A stretch of DNA of 64,000 nucleotides, from NCBI RefSeq assembly GCF_036711975.1, contig NC_091971.1, positions 15,197,501 through 15,261,500 of the forward strand, read 5' to 3'. Source of the stretch: Onthophagus taurus. Taxonomy: Eukaryota; Arthropoda; Insecta; Coleoptera; Scarabaeidae. Positions 38,108 through 48,627 of this stretch are shown here, in pieces; within the stretch, counting starts at the first letter, position 1, and each line of letters begins with the position of its first letter. The notes under the pieces are model-generated. The model saw only the letters and a program-made list of their open reading frames with translations, was not told where the DNA came from and did not search any database. The position numbers and the translations under genes are program-made.

Positions 38108-38855
38108 TTAAGGTAATCCATGAAGATTATGCACTTCATAAAGTTTTTCTATTCTTTCAAAAACAGTTCCTGTTACCTCTAAAGTTCTAGGTAAAACATT
38201 TATTGCATTATTTATACTTTCTTCATCATCCCCACACACCTAAATATACCATTTAGTTTAAATCAATGTTTAAAATTAAAAAAAAAAAAAGAAATTACCT
38301 TTTTAAGTAAATCAACTCGAGTTGGCATTGTATACATAGCAAGTTGAGCTCCCTTCCTGATTAAAAATGGATGATGTTTAGCTAAGGTTACATTATAAGC
38401 TTCACGGCAAACACATCCGGTATCATCTTCATCACGAATTTCTCCGATATTCTTAAGGAATAATCGAATAAAATCTAAACCTCTGTGTAATCTAAGCAAA
38501 GTTCTTGAACCCGAAGTATAACCACTTTTTTCTAAAAGTAAATTATTTTTTTCATACTCAATCATACGCTTAACGGTTTGGAAATTATCAACGTTTTTCG
38601 TTAACAATTCGGAGAGAATATCGATTTTTGCACGTAAATCGTTGCTGACAAAACCGAAAACTGTGCCCATTAAATTAAAAAATCTAAATTAAAAACAATA
38701 AGTTTAATAAAATGGTTAAGTTAACAATAGATTTTTATTACTCACTTATTAAGTTCTTCATAACTTTGTAGATAAAAGTGTAAATTTACGTCGTCGTCGT
38801 CGTGGAGGCTCGTCTGGAAGTTATCGTGAACAATTAACAAGTTAAATTTTTCCAT
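38108..38855 (-). CDS. CPTP: Ceramide-1-phosphate transfer protein (GLTP fold)
   Basis: Cytosolic lipid carrier moving ceramide-1-phosphate between membranes. Exons: 38855-38746, 38683-38299, 38239-38108, joined in phase, giving 208 aa (human CPTP is 214). GLTP-fold landmarks are 'FFNLMGTVFGFVSNDLRAK' after the first junction, 'TLLRLHRGLDFIRLFL' with the headgroup-binding Arg and His of the 'LRLHR' motif, 'AYNVTLAKHHPFLIRKGAQL' with the conserved His and 'MYTMPTR'. The C-terminus 'LYEVHNLHGLP' equals the family ending. The acidic 'DEDDTG' insert is local. It converges on XPF (stops 405 bp apart). Confidence 0.93.
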
Positions 38856-39801
38856 TTTTTTTTAAATTTAATGTTAAATTTTGTGAAAAGTGAGAAATGA
38901 AATGATCTTTTTGTGATACTTTTAATTTTGACAGCTGTTGATGATTTTCATTCAATGTAACATAACCTCAACTTTTCTTTATGACGTTTAAAATCTTTAA
39001 AATTGATAGCAATGTTGCCAACTTAATAGAGTAAAAATCGTTATAAGGAATTTTATCATTTTATTTACTAATTATAAATCTAGCTCTAATCTTAAGAAAA
39101 GATATGTGTCTTTTTATCATTATCTTGCAACAACACTTCATGTATTTCGATTTCTGATACAGATATTATTTCTTCTTGAAGTACCTATACAATAATAGGA
39201 GGAATTGATACGTTATGAATTAGGAGAGCACTACCATGGAGGAGAAGTATTGGGAAATGTGACACCTTCCTTGCTTTACCCGTAGCATTTTTAGTTTTAT
39301 TAAAAGACCGAAAATAAGAGTATTTGTCAATAAAACATATCAATAGTATGGATATTACCCTCAAGCATGAATTCATCCATTTTCAAAGTTACTTGTCGTT
39401 TCCTTCTTTGCTAAGTATAAAGAGAACGAAATCACATCAATTATAAAAATCACAAAAATGAATCTCAATACATAATAATATATTATAATACTACAATACA
39501 GGAAGAAAGAATAACGAAATAGACACACAATAAAGCTGGGCAAGGATGGGTTAAAATAAAGAATGTGGGTTCTAATACAATTTGTGGTTAATTGTCTTCC
39601 TTAATAATGAGTACTGATATATACACCTTTTTCTTCACAAAAATACTCTTTTCCTCTAATAAATTCTATTTAATGAAATTGTAAATAATTATTAATATAA
39701 AATTTCTATTAATGTTTAAAGGTCAATCATTATTGATAATAAAACGTTAAAAACATATCCAAAACTGTTTTATAAGTCAGTGTTTTGCAAGAAGAGGTAA
39801 A
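38856..39801. other. Gene-free stretch CPTP / secreted peptide
   Basis: The CPTP promoter should be in 38856-39000. The rest is AT-rich with no protein-like frame. A TCAGT initiator-like motif at 39777-39781 precedes the next gene by 21 bp. Confidence 0.35.
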
Positions 39802-40102
39802 ATGAAAATCGCTGTAAGTACATATGTGAACTATGACCGTTATAAATGCGTATAAAACATTTCAGATTGTAACGTGTTTATATTTCTGTATTGTACTAAA
39901 TCAAGGGGTGGTTGTCCCATTTTATAACCACAACCTATGTTGGTCCCCAAGTGGGTATTGGTACCATTGCAATACTAAGTTATGCTGGTCTCCAAACGGC
40001 TATTGGTACCAATGTGGAACCACACAATGTTTTTCTATAAATGGGTATTGGTACAAGTGTGGTACTAAAAGTAAGGATATCAAGAATTTATTGAGTACTT
40101 AA
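39802..40102 (+). CDS. Small secreted peptide with three Cys/Trp/Tyr repeats
   Basis: Two exons: 39802-39813 (MKIA|GTAAGT) and 39866-40102, giving 82 aa. With the splice, residues 1-22 form a clean signal peptide (MKIAIVTCLYFCIVLNQGVV). A gene model starting inside the intron would not. Then come three 15-residue tandem repeats: LCWSPSGYWYHCNTK, LCWSPNGYWYQCGTT and QCFSINGYWYKCGTK. Each has two cysteines in C-x9-C around a GYWY core. A short Lys/Ser tail ends the protein. AATAAA lies about 105 bp after the stop (40208). I do not recognise the family. The form suggests an extracellular disulfide-bonded peptide, but no function can be assigned. A copy of its 3' flank recurs at about 40790-40880. 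Confidence 0.75.
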
Positions 40103-40929
40103 ATCCACTGTATGAAAGACCTCGTATTAGAGTAGCATTAAAAGTTTGTAGTTATTTTAGATCTTAAAAACCAGAGTATGATACTCTATTGTATTTTTTT
40201 ACTTTACAATAAACACGTTGTGGTTATTACTAAAAATTTGAAAATTTTTAATTTAGATCATGCTTTTTTATTCCCATTCAAAGGTATTAAGTTGTAGCAT
40301 GTCGTGCACATAACATATAAAAACAAGGGTATATCTATGTAGTTTCAAATTTTTTTTTAAATTGGATTTAAATTTGATTTTTTATATTTAACCATCATTT
40401 CCTTTATCTATCAACAATAGGTACTAAAAAAACATGATCAGGGACGAATCAAAACTCTTTTCAAAATGTCACACTCTTCTAGGGCCGCGTCAAATTTACA
40501 CATCTACTTTTCATTTCCGAAGCAAAGGAGTTTTAGAGAAATTTCACCGTTCCTTGAAATCAGATCACTGTCAAACAGACTAAAAGGTAGAACAACGATT
40601 TGCCCTTGGTTCTCCTAGGCTTTAGATTATCTCTTTTTGACTTAACGTTTTTATACTATAACCTTGTTCCATTTAATAGTCTTGTTAATTGAAATAGTAG
40701 AACATTTGATTTAATCAAATAAAAAATCCCCTTAAATGCCGTTGCGCATGTGCGACATTCGCCCTCGCTAAGTAAAATAAAGTTTTACCTTACAATAAAC
40801 TTTTCATGTTGATAATTTCTCAATTCTTATTCACAGGTATTAAGTTGTAGTTCAAGGATGGGTATATACATATAAATTATTTATTTATTGTGGACAAAAT
40901 ACCACATAAGTGATATTATTCGTAAAAAA
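40103..40929. other. Gene-free stretch with a duplicated 3' flank
   Basis: The block around 40200-40320 (TTACAATAAAC, then GGTATTAAGTTGTAG) recurs at 40790-40880, so the flank of the secreted peptide gene is duplicated. No second peptide frame is visible between them. Confidence 0.4.
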
Positions 40930-42440
40930 AATGTACAAATGCTTCGCCTCTGTTTCGATAAACAGTTACACGGGTTGTAGGGTGTAAATAATTCCATTGC
41001 TATAAGCGGAATGCCAATACCACACTATCAATCTTCGACAACTTCAGATCTCTAGCTAAGTCACTTAGTTCTTTCTGTGACAGTTTATGGTTTATTTTGG
41101 CATCATAGTCGCTGCTAGATGACATATCTTCACTCTCTCCTTTATCTGATCACTTTCACTGGATTGCATTAATCGGTCAGGAGGATTAGGTCTTGGTAAA
41201 GTTTCGCTGTGCGGAATCGGCTTTTTGGCTGATCTTACATCAGGATAAACCAAACTTTTCTGTGTTTTTTTTTTTTGTTTATGCCGTCTAGGTTTATGTT
41301 ACAGAAATAGCAATCGGAATGATCTGATATCTGTGATCATAACATGCAGTATTTAGACCTGTCAGCAGTAGCTAGTCTTCAGAAAGCAGTATTTAGTCTC
41401 CACAAAACAATTTTAGTCTTTAGAAGGCAGTATTTAGTGTTCCAGACGCTGTATTTAGACCTGTCGGCAGTATGTAGTCCTCAAAAAGCAGTATTTAGTC
41501 TTCTAGAAGCAGTATCTAGTCATCTGCCAAAGTTATGTATGTTTTCTCCAAAATATTTTATCTTTCTTTTGCAGTATTTAGACCTGTTAGCAGTATCTAG
41601 TCTTCAGAAAGCAGTATTTAGTCTCCCCAAAACAATTTTAGTCTTTAGAAGGCAGTATTTAGTGTTCCAGACGCTGTATTTAGACCTGTCGGAAGTATCT
41701 AGTCTTCAGAAAGCAGTATTTAGTCTTCTAGAAGCAGTATCTAGTTTTCTGCCAACGTTATTTGTGTTTTCTACAACAATATTTTATCTTTCTTTTGCAG
41801 TACTTAGACCTGTCAGCAGTATCTAGTCTTCAGAAAGCAGTATTTAGTCTCCACAAAGCAATTTTAGTCTTTAGAAACCAGTATTTAGTGTTCCAGACGC
41901 TGTATTTAGACCTGTTGGCAATATCTAGTTTTCAGAAAGCAGTATTTAATCTTCCAATGCAGTATCTAGTCTTCAGAAAGCAGTATTTAGTTTTTTAGAA
42001 GCAGTATCTAGTCTTCTGCCAACGTTATGTATGTTTTGTTCTTGATACTGACAGCTACTTCTTTATGGGTGTCTATCATCATCTTTTTGGGAGCCTCTTA
42101 TTATCTATACGAATCTTGTACCACCCGGTACCTCATTTCTGCAGCTGTTACTTTGCTTTTGTGCTTATCCTGCATTGGCAAAGTTTCCGTATTGGTGATT
42201 TCCTGTCCTGTGCAATAACAAGACAAGTCCATTGGTTTCTTGTTCATATTCTTCGCATTCTTTTATTGAACACATAAGTATTGCCATGAAAAATCATGTT
42301 TGGTTTATAATCAATTTTTTGTTTTCTCTGAACAGTAATTTCAGACTTCATGTGGACTTCATTTGCTAGCGCCGCCACTATACCAAATTGTAAATGAGAT
42401 GTAGATTCACCCGCCATCCATCTATTCAAAGTTATACGGA
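40930..42440 (-). pseudogene. C-terminal pieces of a TE-associated arthropod ORF family
   Basis: Two blocks on the minus strand belong to an uncharacterised ORF family common in arthropod genomes. At 42440-42250 is 'LNRWMAGESTSHLQFGIVA' (family pattern L..W..G....L.FGI). At about 41275-40950 is 'YPDVRSAKKPIPHSETLPRP' followed in another frame by 'LSQKELSDLARDLKLSK', 'QWNYLHPTTRVTVYRNRG'. Frame changes and a stop (FRL*QWN) show decay. A minisatellite separates the two blocks. The N-terminal piece is at 47492-47676, on the other side of a 5-kb insertion. Confidence 0.65.
41344..42025. repeat. Minisatellite with 226-bp period and open plus frame
   Basis: Three units start near 41347, 41573 and 41800, built from shorter subunits of the type GCAGTATTTAGTCTTC and GCAGTATCTAGTCTTC. 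Because the subunit lengths keep frame, the plus strand stays open for 160 codons. The resulting Leu/Phe/Ser repeats look like a by-product, not a gene. Confidence 0.85.
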
Positions 42441-43412
42441 CATACGAACACCTATGCGAAGTTAGCCCCCAATTAGAGAGGATTTTACATGTATAGTATT
42501 TTAATTATAACAAGAGAACCAGTCAACTGATTTCGATAAACAATGTCTCATTCGAAAGCTTAATCTTTGCCCAATGCGAAAGTGGAAATGCCCGATTCGA
42601 AATCCCTTTCGAATACCGCTAAAACGCCAAAATAATGCGAAAGTACACGAAAACAACACAAAAATGACCTTTTTTAAGTGGTGATAACTCATAAACTATG
42701 TACCCGATGATCAAGATCTATACGTCATTCGATTCGTCATAGTTTCTTCTATCGAAACCATAAAATGCCCGATTTCAATTCTCCCCCGTTAACCTTGTAC
42801 AGCTCTCGGAATGATACCGTGTTCCGTTGTTTATGCACGTGTGAACGCCCGAAAGTCTAGAACCCAATATAAAAAAAATAATTTAAACTAAATCGACTAT
42901 ACGAATTTGACGGATTTTAATGATTTATATCTCAATTAAAAGTGTGTGTCTGGCCGAATGCGGTTGTCGAAATGCCCGATTCGAAATATTTAAGGATTTT
43001 GATTAAAACATCAAAAACGAATTAATCAAACACATCAATTATCTTCTTAACTAATTGACCAATTTTAGTCATCAACATCTCGATCAAAAGTATGATCTTC
43101 AATGAATGCGAAGGTGGAAATGCCCGATTTCAAAATTTACTAATTACCTACGTACGGTTGTTTAAATGACTCCACGTATCTATTGACTGGAAGTCTAGCC
43201 CCCAATACGAAAAAATTAATTTTGATTAAATTCGCTATAACTAAAGAACGGTTTGACCGATTTTAATGTTATATATCGCAAATGAAAAGCTTGCGTCTGG
43301 CTGAATGTAGAAGTTATAAACATTAAATTAACAAGGTGTATACACGCATACGATTGTATTACATGAAACTGTAAGTGAATTTTTCTCGAAACATCCTTTT
43401 TACATCTGGTTA

Positions 43413-44595
43413 CAGCCCCGGATCTACGATTTTTCTGAACCGGGGCAATAATGGACTTCGGCGCCCCTCCCCTCTAACATTTTGAGCTAATTATTTACAA
43501 AAATTCAGAAAATACATTTACAGTACACGACACCGAAAACCGAAAACGTCAATTATAATTTGTAATGAAATATACTATTATTTAACGTAAAGTTTACTTA
43601 ATATTTTCAAGTGTAGGCAATAAATTGTATGGGAATATTGGAACTGGAAGATTTTTTATGATTGGGAGAAATAAAATACTTAATTTTACTTTAATTTTAA
43701 TTTTTTTTAAATTAATTTTACACGCTACAACTTTACGCGTCTGGTTTTTCTTTCCGCGAAAGAATCTATGATTGAATCAAAGTTTGTTTCACAAGCCGTT
43801 TTATTTTCGATAGCTAGGATTGCGAGACCAGATAGACGTTCTTGACTCATTGTTGAACGAAGATAGGTTTTAATTAATTTCAATTTGCTGAAACTTCGCT
43901 CACAAAGTGGGAATAATGAATTAACTTTCATAGTAAGTGTAGAAATTATTTATTTATTATTTAAGCAGAGCTATGTTTGAAAAATTAGTAATAATTTTTT
44001 TACGTCTTTGTAACAGTCCGGGGAAATACCGGATATGAAGTAAGAGGTTAAGAGGTAAGAGTCGTAAACAATGTGCGAATAATAAAAAGAAGGCTTTCAA
44101 GTAAAACAATAACGAATTAATTAAATTCTCGTAAATTCTTCCTTACCTATTAGTAGTTTGATTTTACAAATAATTATAACACTAGTAGTCACTAACCACT
44201 TACACAAACAGCAAACCAGCTAGTTAATCCAACTACATAAATAAATGCAGTCGTTACGTTACCGTCGTTACCACACGTAATACACGTGACCAGCCGATAT
44301 CTTAGCTTATTTTCCGCATGCAGCATAGATCAGATACGTCTGTGATTATGTTTTTAAGCGTAGAGTAATAAGAATTCAAAAAACATGTTACGACAAGATC
44401 TAAAATGTTTATTTTGAACAATGCGTAATCGATATATGCACAACGCGCGCAATATATGTCTAAGACGTAAGGTGTTTTTAGTGAAACAAATTTATTTTTC
44501 TTTTTGCTACATATATGTATATGAATTAGGCGCCCCCATAAAATGCCGCCCGGGGCAACTACCCCGGCTTGCCCCCCCCCCTAGATCCGGGGCTG
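43413..44595 (-). mobile_element. hAT transposon relic with dimerisation-domain fragment
   Basis: The ends are CAGCCCCGGATCTACGA and the inverse of CAGCCCCGGATCTAG (44581-44595). The minus frame at 43926-43726 encodes 'CERSFSKLKLIKTYLRSTMS' and 'QERLSGLAILAIE', the C-terminal hAT dimerisation domain seen in MYM-type zinc-finger transposases. The rest of the transposase is gone. I could not fix an exact 8-bp target duplication. Confidence 0.75.
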
Positions 44596-45757
44596 AATGG
44601 TACCGTTTATCAAGCACAAATCCAAGGAGTAGCGTTCAAACGGTTTTTATCTCTAAAAATTACAAAGTTCAAATCGCGAATTTTCCCGACATGTTTTGAT
44701 CAATTAATAAAATTGAAAACGACTCACCGAATGGATGTTATTTTCCTGGGATTTTACTTCGAAGCTCAGCTGGAAAGAAACGATAAACTAATTTATTGTG
44801 ACAAAAAAAATGAATTAATACGATACCTTTTAACATCCATAAAATAGCAATCCCATGATGTCCTATATCACATCACTAATATCACCTAACACTTAACATA
44901 AATATAGCACGCATTTATCACTTAATTCAAATAATAAGTTTTATTTTTCTAAACTACTTTATCACCCTTAAATGTCCGCATATCAACTAAAATGCATTAT
45001 TAGCGATCAACTTTACCAAACATCCCCTCCTTAATTTATTGTGGGAAGAAGGAATACTGGAGGTGAATAAACAAAAAATGTAAAGACGTCGGGCCGAAGC
45101 GGTTTTAAATCGTTTTTTGGTTTTAAAACTCAAACTTTCAATAAAAAAATTACTCGTTTTCTCGAAACATTTCAAATAAAACTTACGTCATTTTACTAAA
45201 ATAAAACGCACTAATCGAATTTCAATGTCCTGCAAAAGAAAGTCTATCCCCCAATATAAAAAAATTAATTTAAACTAAATCGACTATAATTAGAGAACGG
45301 TTTGAGTGATTTTAATGTTTTATATCTCAATCGAAAGTTTGGTGGCTAGACTTCCAGTCGGCAGATTCACGGGATCATTTCAATAGCCGTACGCAGGAAT
45401 TAGTAAATTTTGAAATCGGGCATTTCCACCTTCGCATTCATTGAAGCTCATACTTTTGATCGAGATGTTGATGACTAAAATTGGTTAATTAGTTAAGGAG
45501 ATAATTGATGTGTTTGATTAATTCGTTTTTTGTGTTTTAATTAAAATCCCTAAATATTTAGAATCGGGCATTTCGACAACCGCATTCAGCCAGACACAAA
45601 CTTTTAATTGAGATATAAAACATTAAAATCCGTCAAACCGTTCTCTAATTATAGCCTATTTAGTTTAAATTATTTTTTTTATATTGGCGGCTAGACTTTC
45701 GGGTGTTCACATGTGCGTAACCAACGAGCCGAACACGGTGTCATTCCGAGGGCTGTA

Positions 45758-47159
45758 CAGGGTGGTTCAAATTCGATGTCCGAATAGGCTAACTCGAAAA
45801 CTATAAGAGTTAGAAGAAAAGTAGCTGACATGTCATGATCTCGTTTTTCGAGAAACTGCTAATGCCGAAAAGCTCATAGCGCTATCGTCTTTTGTTTTTC
45901 CGCTAGAGGCCAAAATTGAAAATATCGTAAAACCCGCAAATGTAATTATCTTTGTTATTATTATAGGTGGAGTATTATAACTAAAACATTATATGGACAC
46001 TTTTTTACAGAGTATTTGATGACGTAGTCAAAAAAATTTTGTCGGCTTTAGATTTTGAGATATTATCACAATTTTCGTTTTTTTAAATGGAAACAACCAG
46101 TGATTATTCGCTTAATAAATTCGTTATTTTTTTCTGATTACAAAAATATAGGGTTTGACAGGTCTATTTCTTATTGTTTTAGAATAAAACTAAAAATAAA
46201 CTTTTCTTTTAGTGTCGTCGAAGAAATTAAATTTACAGTTTCCTGTAAATTACGGTTCTATAACTAAAAATTAAAAAAACATATTTCTGATATTTGAAAC
46301 AAATATATTTGTTGAACTGTTTAATTTATATATGTTTTACACAAAAATTGGAATAGATTGCATTATTTCACATTTTTTATTACGATTTAATATTATTTTT
46401 AAATTACTTAATAAATTATCGATAGATGGCGCTCATGTTTTTTTTAATTCAAATAAACATAGCAACATTTGTTTGTATTCAAAAATTTTCTGAAGCGTCA
46501 CTTTAAAAATCCTGTTTTTAAGATCAATTACGAAAATTTTGAAAAGTTTGACATGTTAGAATGTTACATATTAAAAAAATATTTGTTTTTAAATACCAGA
46601 AGTTATCTTCGTATTTAATTGTTAACTTTTTAGATTTTACCTACCGCCCCGTAACTTACAGGAAACTGTAAATTTAATTTCCTCGACGACACTAGATGGA
46701 AATTTTATAAAAAAAGTTTATTTTTAGCTTTATTCTAAAACAATAAGAAATAGACCTGTCGAACCCTATATTTTTGTAATCAGAAAAAAATAACTAATTT
46801 AATAAGCGAATAATCAGTGGTTGTTTCCATTTAAAAAAACGAAAATTCTCATGATATCTCAAAATCTAAAACCGAAAATTTTTTTTTGACTATGTCATGA
46901 AATTCTCTGTAAAAAAGTGTCCATATAATGTCGTAGTTATAATACTCCACCTATAATAATAACCAAGATAATTGCACTTATTGGTTTTACGATATTTTCA
47001 ATTTTGGCCTCTAGGGGAAAAACAAAAGACGGTAGCGCTATGAGGTTTTCGGCGTTAGCAGTTTCTCGAAAAACGAGATCATGACATGTAAGCTACTTTT
47101 TTTCTAACTCTTATAGTTTCCGAGTTAGCCTATTCGGACATCGAATTTGAACCACTCTG
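45758..47159. mobile_element. 1.40-kb TA-flanked foldback element nested in the right arm
   Basis: It begins CAGGGTGGTTCAAATTCGAT and ends with the inverse of CAGAGTGGTTCAAATTCGAT, with TA on both sides. The matching place in the left outer arm (about 42793-42800) is uninterrupted: AACCTTGTACAGCTCTCGG. It therefore shows the empty site and proves insertion at TA. Inner arms carry the 'AAATATAGGGTTTGACAGG' block shared with 26100-26900. Confidence 0.88.
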
Positions 47160-47491
47160 TACAAGGTTAACGAGAGAAGACACTATGACGAATCGAATGA
47201 CGTATAGATCATGATCATCGCGTACATCGTTTACGAGTTAGCACCACTTAAAAAAGGTCATTTTTGTGTTATTTTCGTGTACCTTCACATTATGTGGGCG
47301 TTTTAGCGAAATTCGAAAGAGATTTCGAATCGGGCATTTCCACTTTCGTATTGGTCAAAGATTAAGCTTTCGAATGAGACATTGTTTATCGAAATCGGTT
47401 GACTGGTTCTCTTGTTATAACCAAAATACTATACATGTAAAATCCTATCTAATTGGGGGCTAGAAAAAATGGAGGCTAACTTCGCATAGGT

Positions 47492-47676
47492 CATACGAAG
47501 CTGGGTGTCCAGGGCTTGTCTAAATTCGTCAAAGCAAACCCAAAATAATGAGAATACGCCTGTTTTATAACAATTGTAATTGGTCGTCCCGTCATCCCAA
47601 TAATGTATTGTCCGCAAATAAAACAGAACAAATAAGGATTGTTCTTGCATTTAAAACTTCTGCTGCTGCTAGCCAT
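47492..47676 (-). pseudogene. N-terminal piece of the split arthropod ORF
   Basis: From an ATG at 47676 the frame reads MASSSRSFKCKNN, then 'FCFICGQYIIG', 'VIKQAYSHYFGFALTNLDKP' and 'WTPSFV'. This is the zinc-finger-like start of the same family as 40930-42440 (pattern C....FC.ICG.....F...AY..YF....D..K.W.P). The frame stops where the 5-kb element is inserted. Confidence 0.7.
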
Positions 47677-47740
47677 TATCAACAAAACTTTTACAACACT
47701 TTGATATTTTCTTAAACGAAAGATCACTGAGGTGTCTCAA

Positions 47741-48627
47741 GAAGAACTAAATATTATGACAACATATTTTCCTTTTATACCAAAAAATATTTCAAAAAAA
47801 GACTGTTTAGCAGAACAAGGTTCTAATATATAAAGAAGTTATTGGTTGTTGTATTTAAAAAATAATAATATTTATTTCAGTGAATTTAATGTTTATACTT
47901 AGTGCCTGAAGAATTATATCATCTCTTTATTAAAAAAAATTGTTCGTAATAATGTTTCAATAATACAGTGAAAATGGCAAAAAATGAAATTTTGCACGAT
48001 TGTCATAAATTAACGATATCTTCGGTAAAATACATTCGACCATGGTGTCCAATGCTTCGAAATTAAGAGAATTAAATGTTCTACAGGATAGAATAGCTAA
48101 CTTTTTTGTTCATATATAATTCTTTTTCGTTACGGTGCGATTAAGTGATAAAAAAATGGGAAAAATGCCAAAAAATTTGATTTTGTTGAGTTGTTTTAAG
48201 CTGTAGCAAATTAATGGAGAGTCCAATTTAAGCCATCAATACCTCAAAATGTTCGTCTGAATCTCTACTTTCATATCCATGTAGCTACAGAAGCACACTA
48301 TGCAAAATAAAAAATATACTGAACATGAACCGTTACTATGTTTTTTAATTTACGATTTTCCACATTTTTTTGGTTATCTCAAAAACTGGGCGTGATGGAG
48401 AAAAACTGAAGACAGTTTCAGAATCAGCACAACATTCTACGTTATAAAAACAATTTCGCAGTCTTCGAGGAAAAAATTGATTAAAATTTGTTATAATATT
48501 TATGTTATAATTTTTAAAATTGAAGAAAAAAAATCAAATGTTAATTGTATATAGATTTCTTCTATGTTACATATAACCTTAATTACCCCCTAAAATCTTA
48601 ACATAAAAATATTTCTCCTAAAATATG
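47741..48627. other. Gene-free stretch downstream of brambleberry
   Basis: AT-rich; nothing recognisable. The last 80 bp should be the 3' UTR of the minus-strand gene. Confidence 0.35.

Larger units (their letters stand above)
42449..47491. mobile_element. 5.04-kb composite inverted-repeat transposon, 8-bp target duplication
   Basis: CATACGAA stands directly at both sides (42441-42448 and 47492-47499). The ends are CACCTATGCGAAGTTAGCC and the inverse of ACCTATGCGAAGTTAGCC. Long arms follow inward: 42470-42790 against 47165-47460, and 42790-43350 against 45230-45757, sharing for example 'GGAAATGCCCGATT'. The centre holds a hAT relic (43413-44595). The right arm is split by a TA element (45758-47159). 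No transposase of its own is recognisable. The 8-bp duplication is the hAT size. Confidence 0.88.

Noticed and set aside
44421-44847. Two overlapping 92-codon plus frames at the right end of the hAT relic
   Set aside because: They cross the hAT terminus (44595), so they combine unrelated sequences. No domain recognised.
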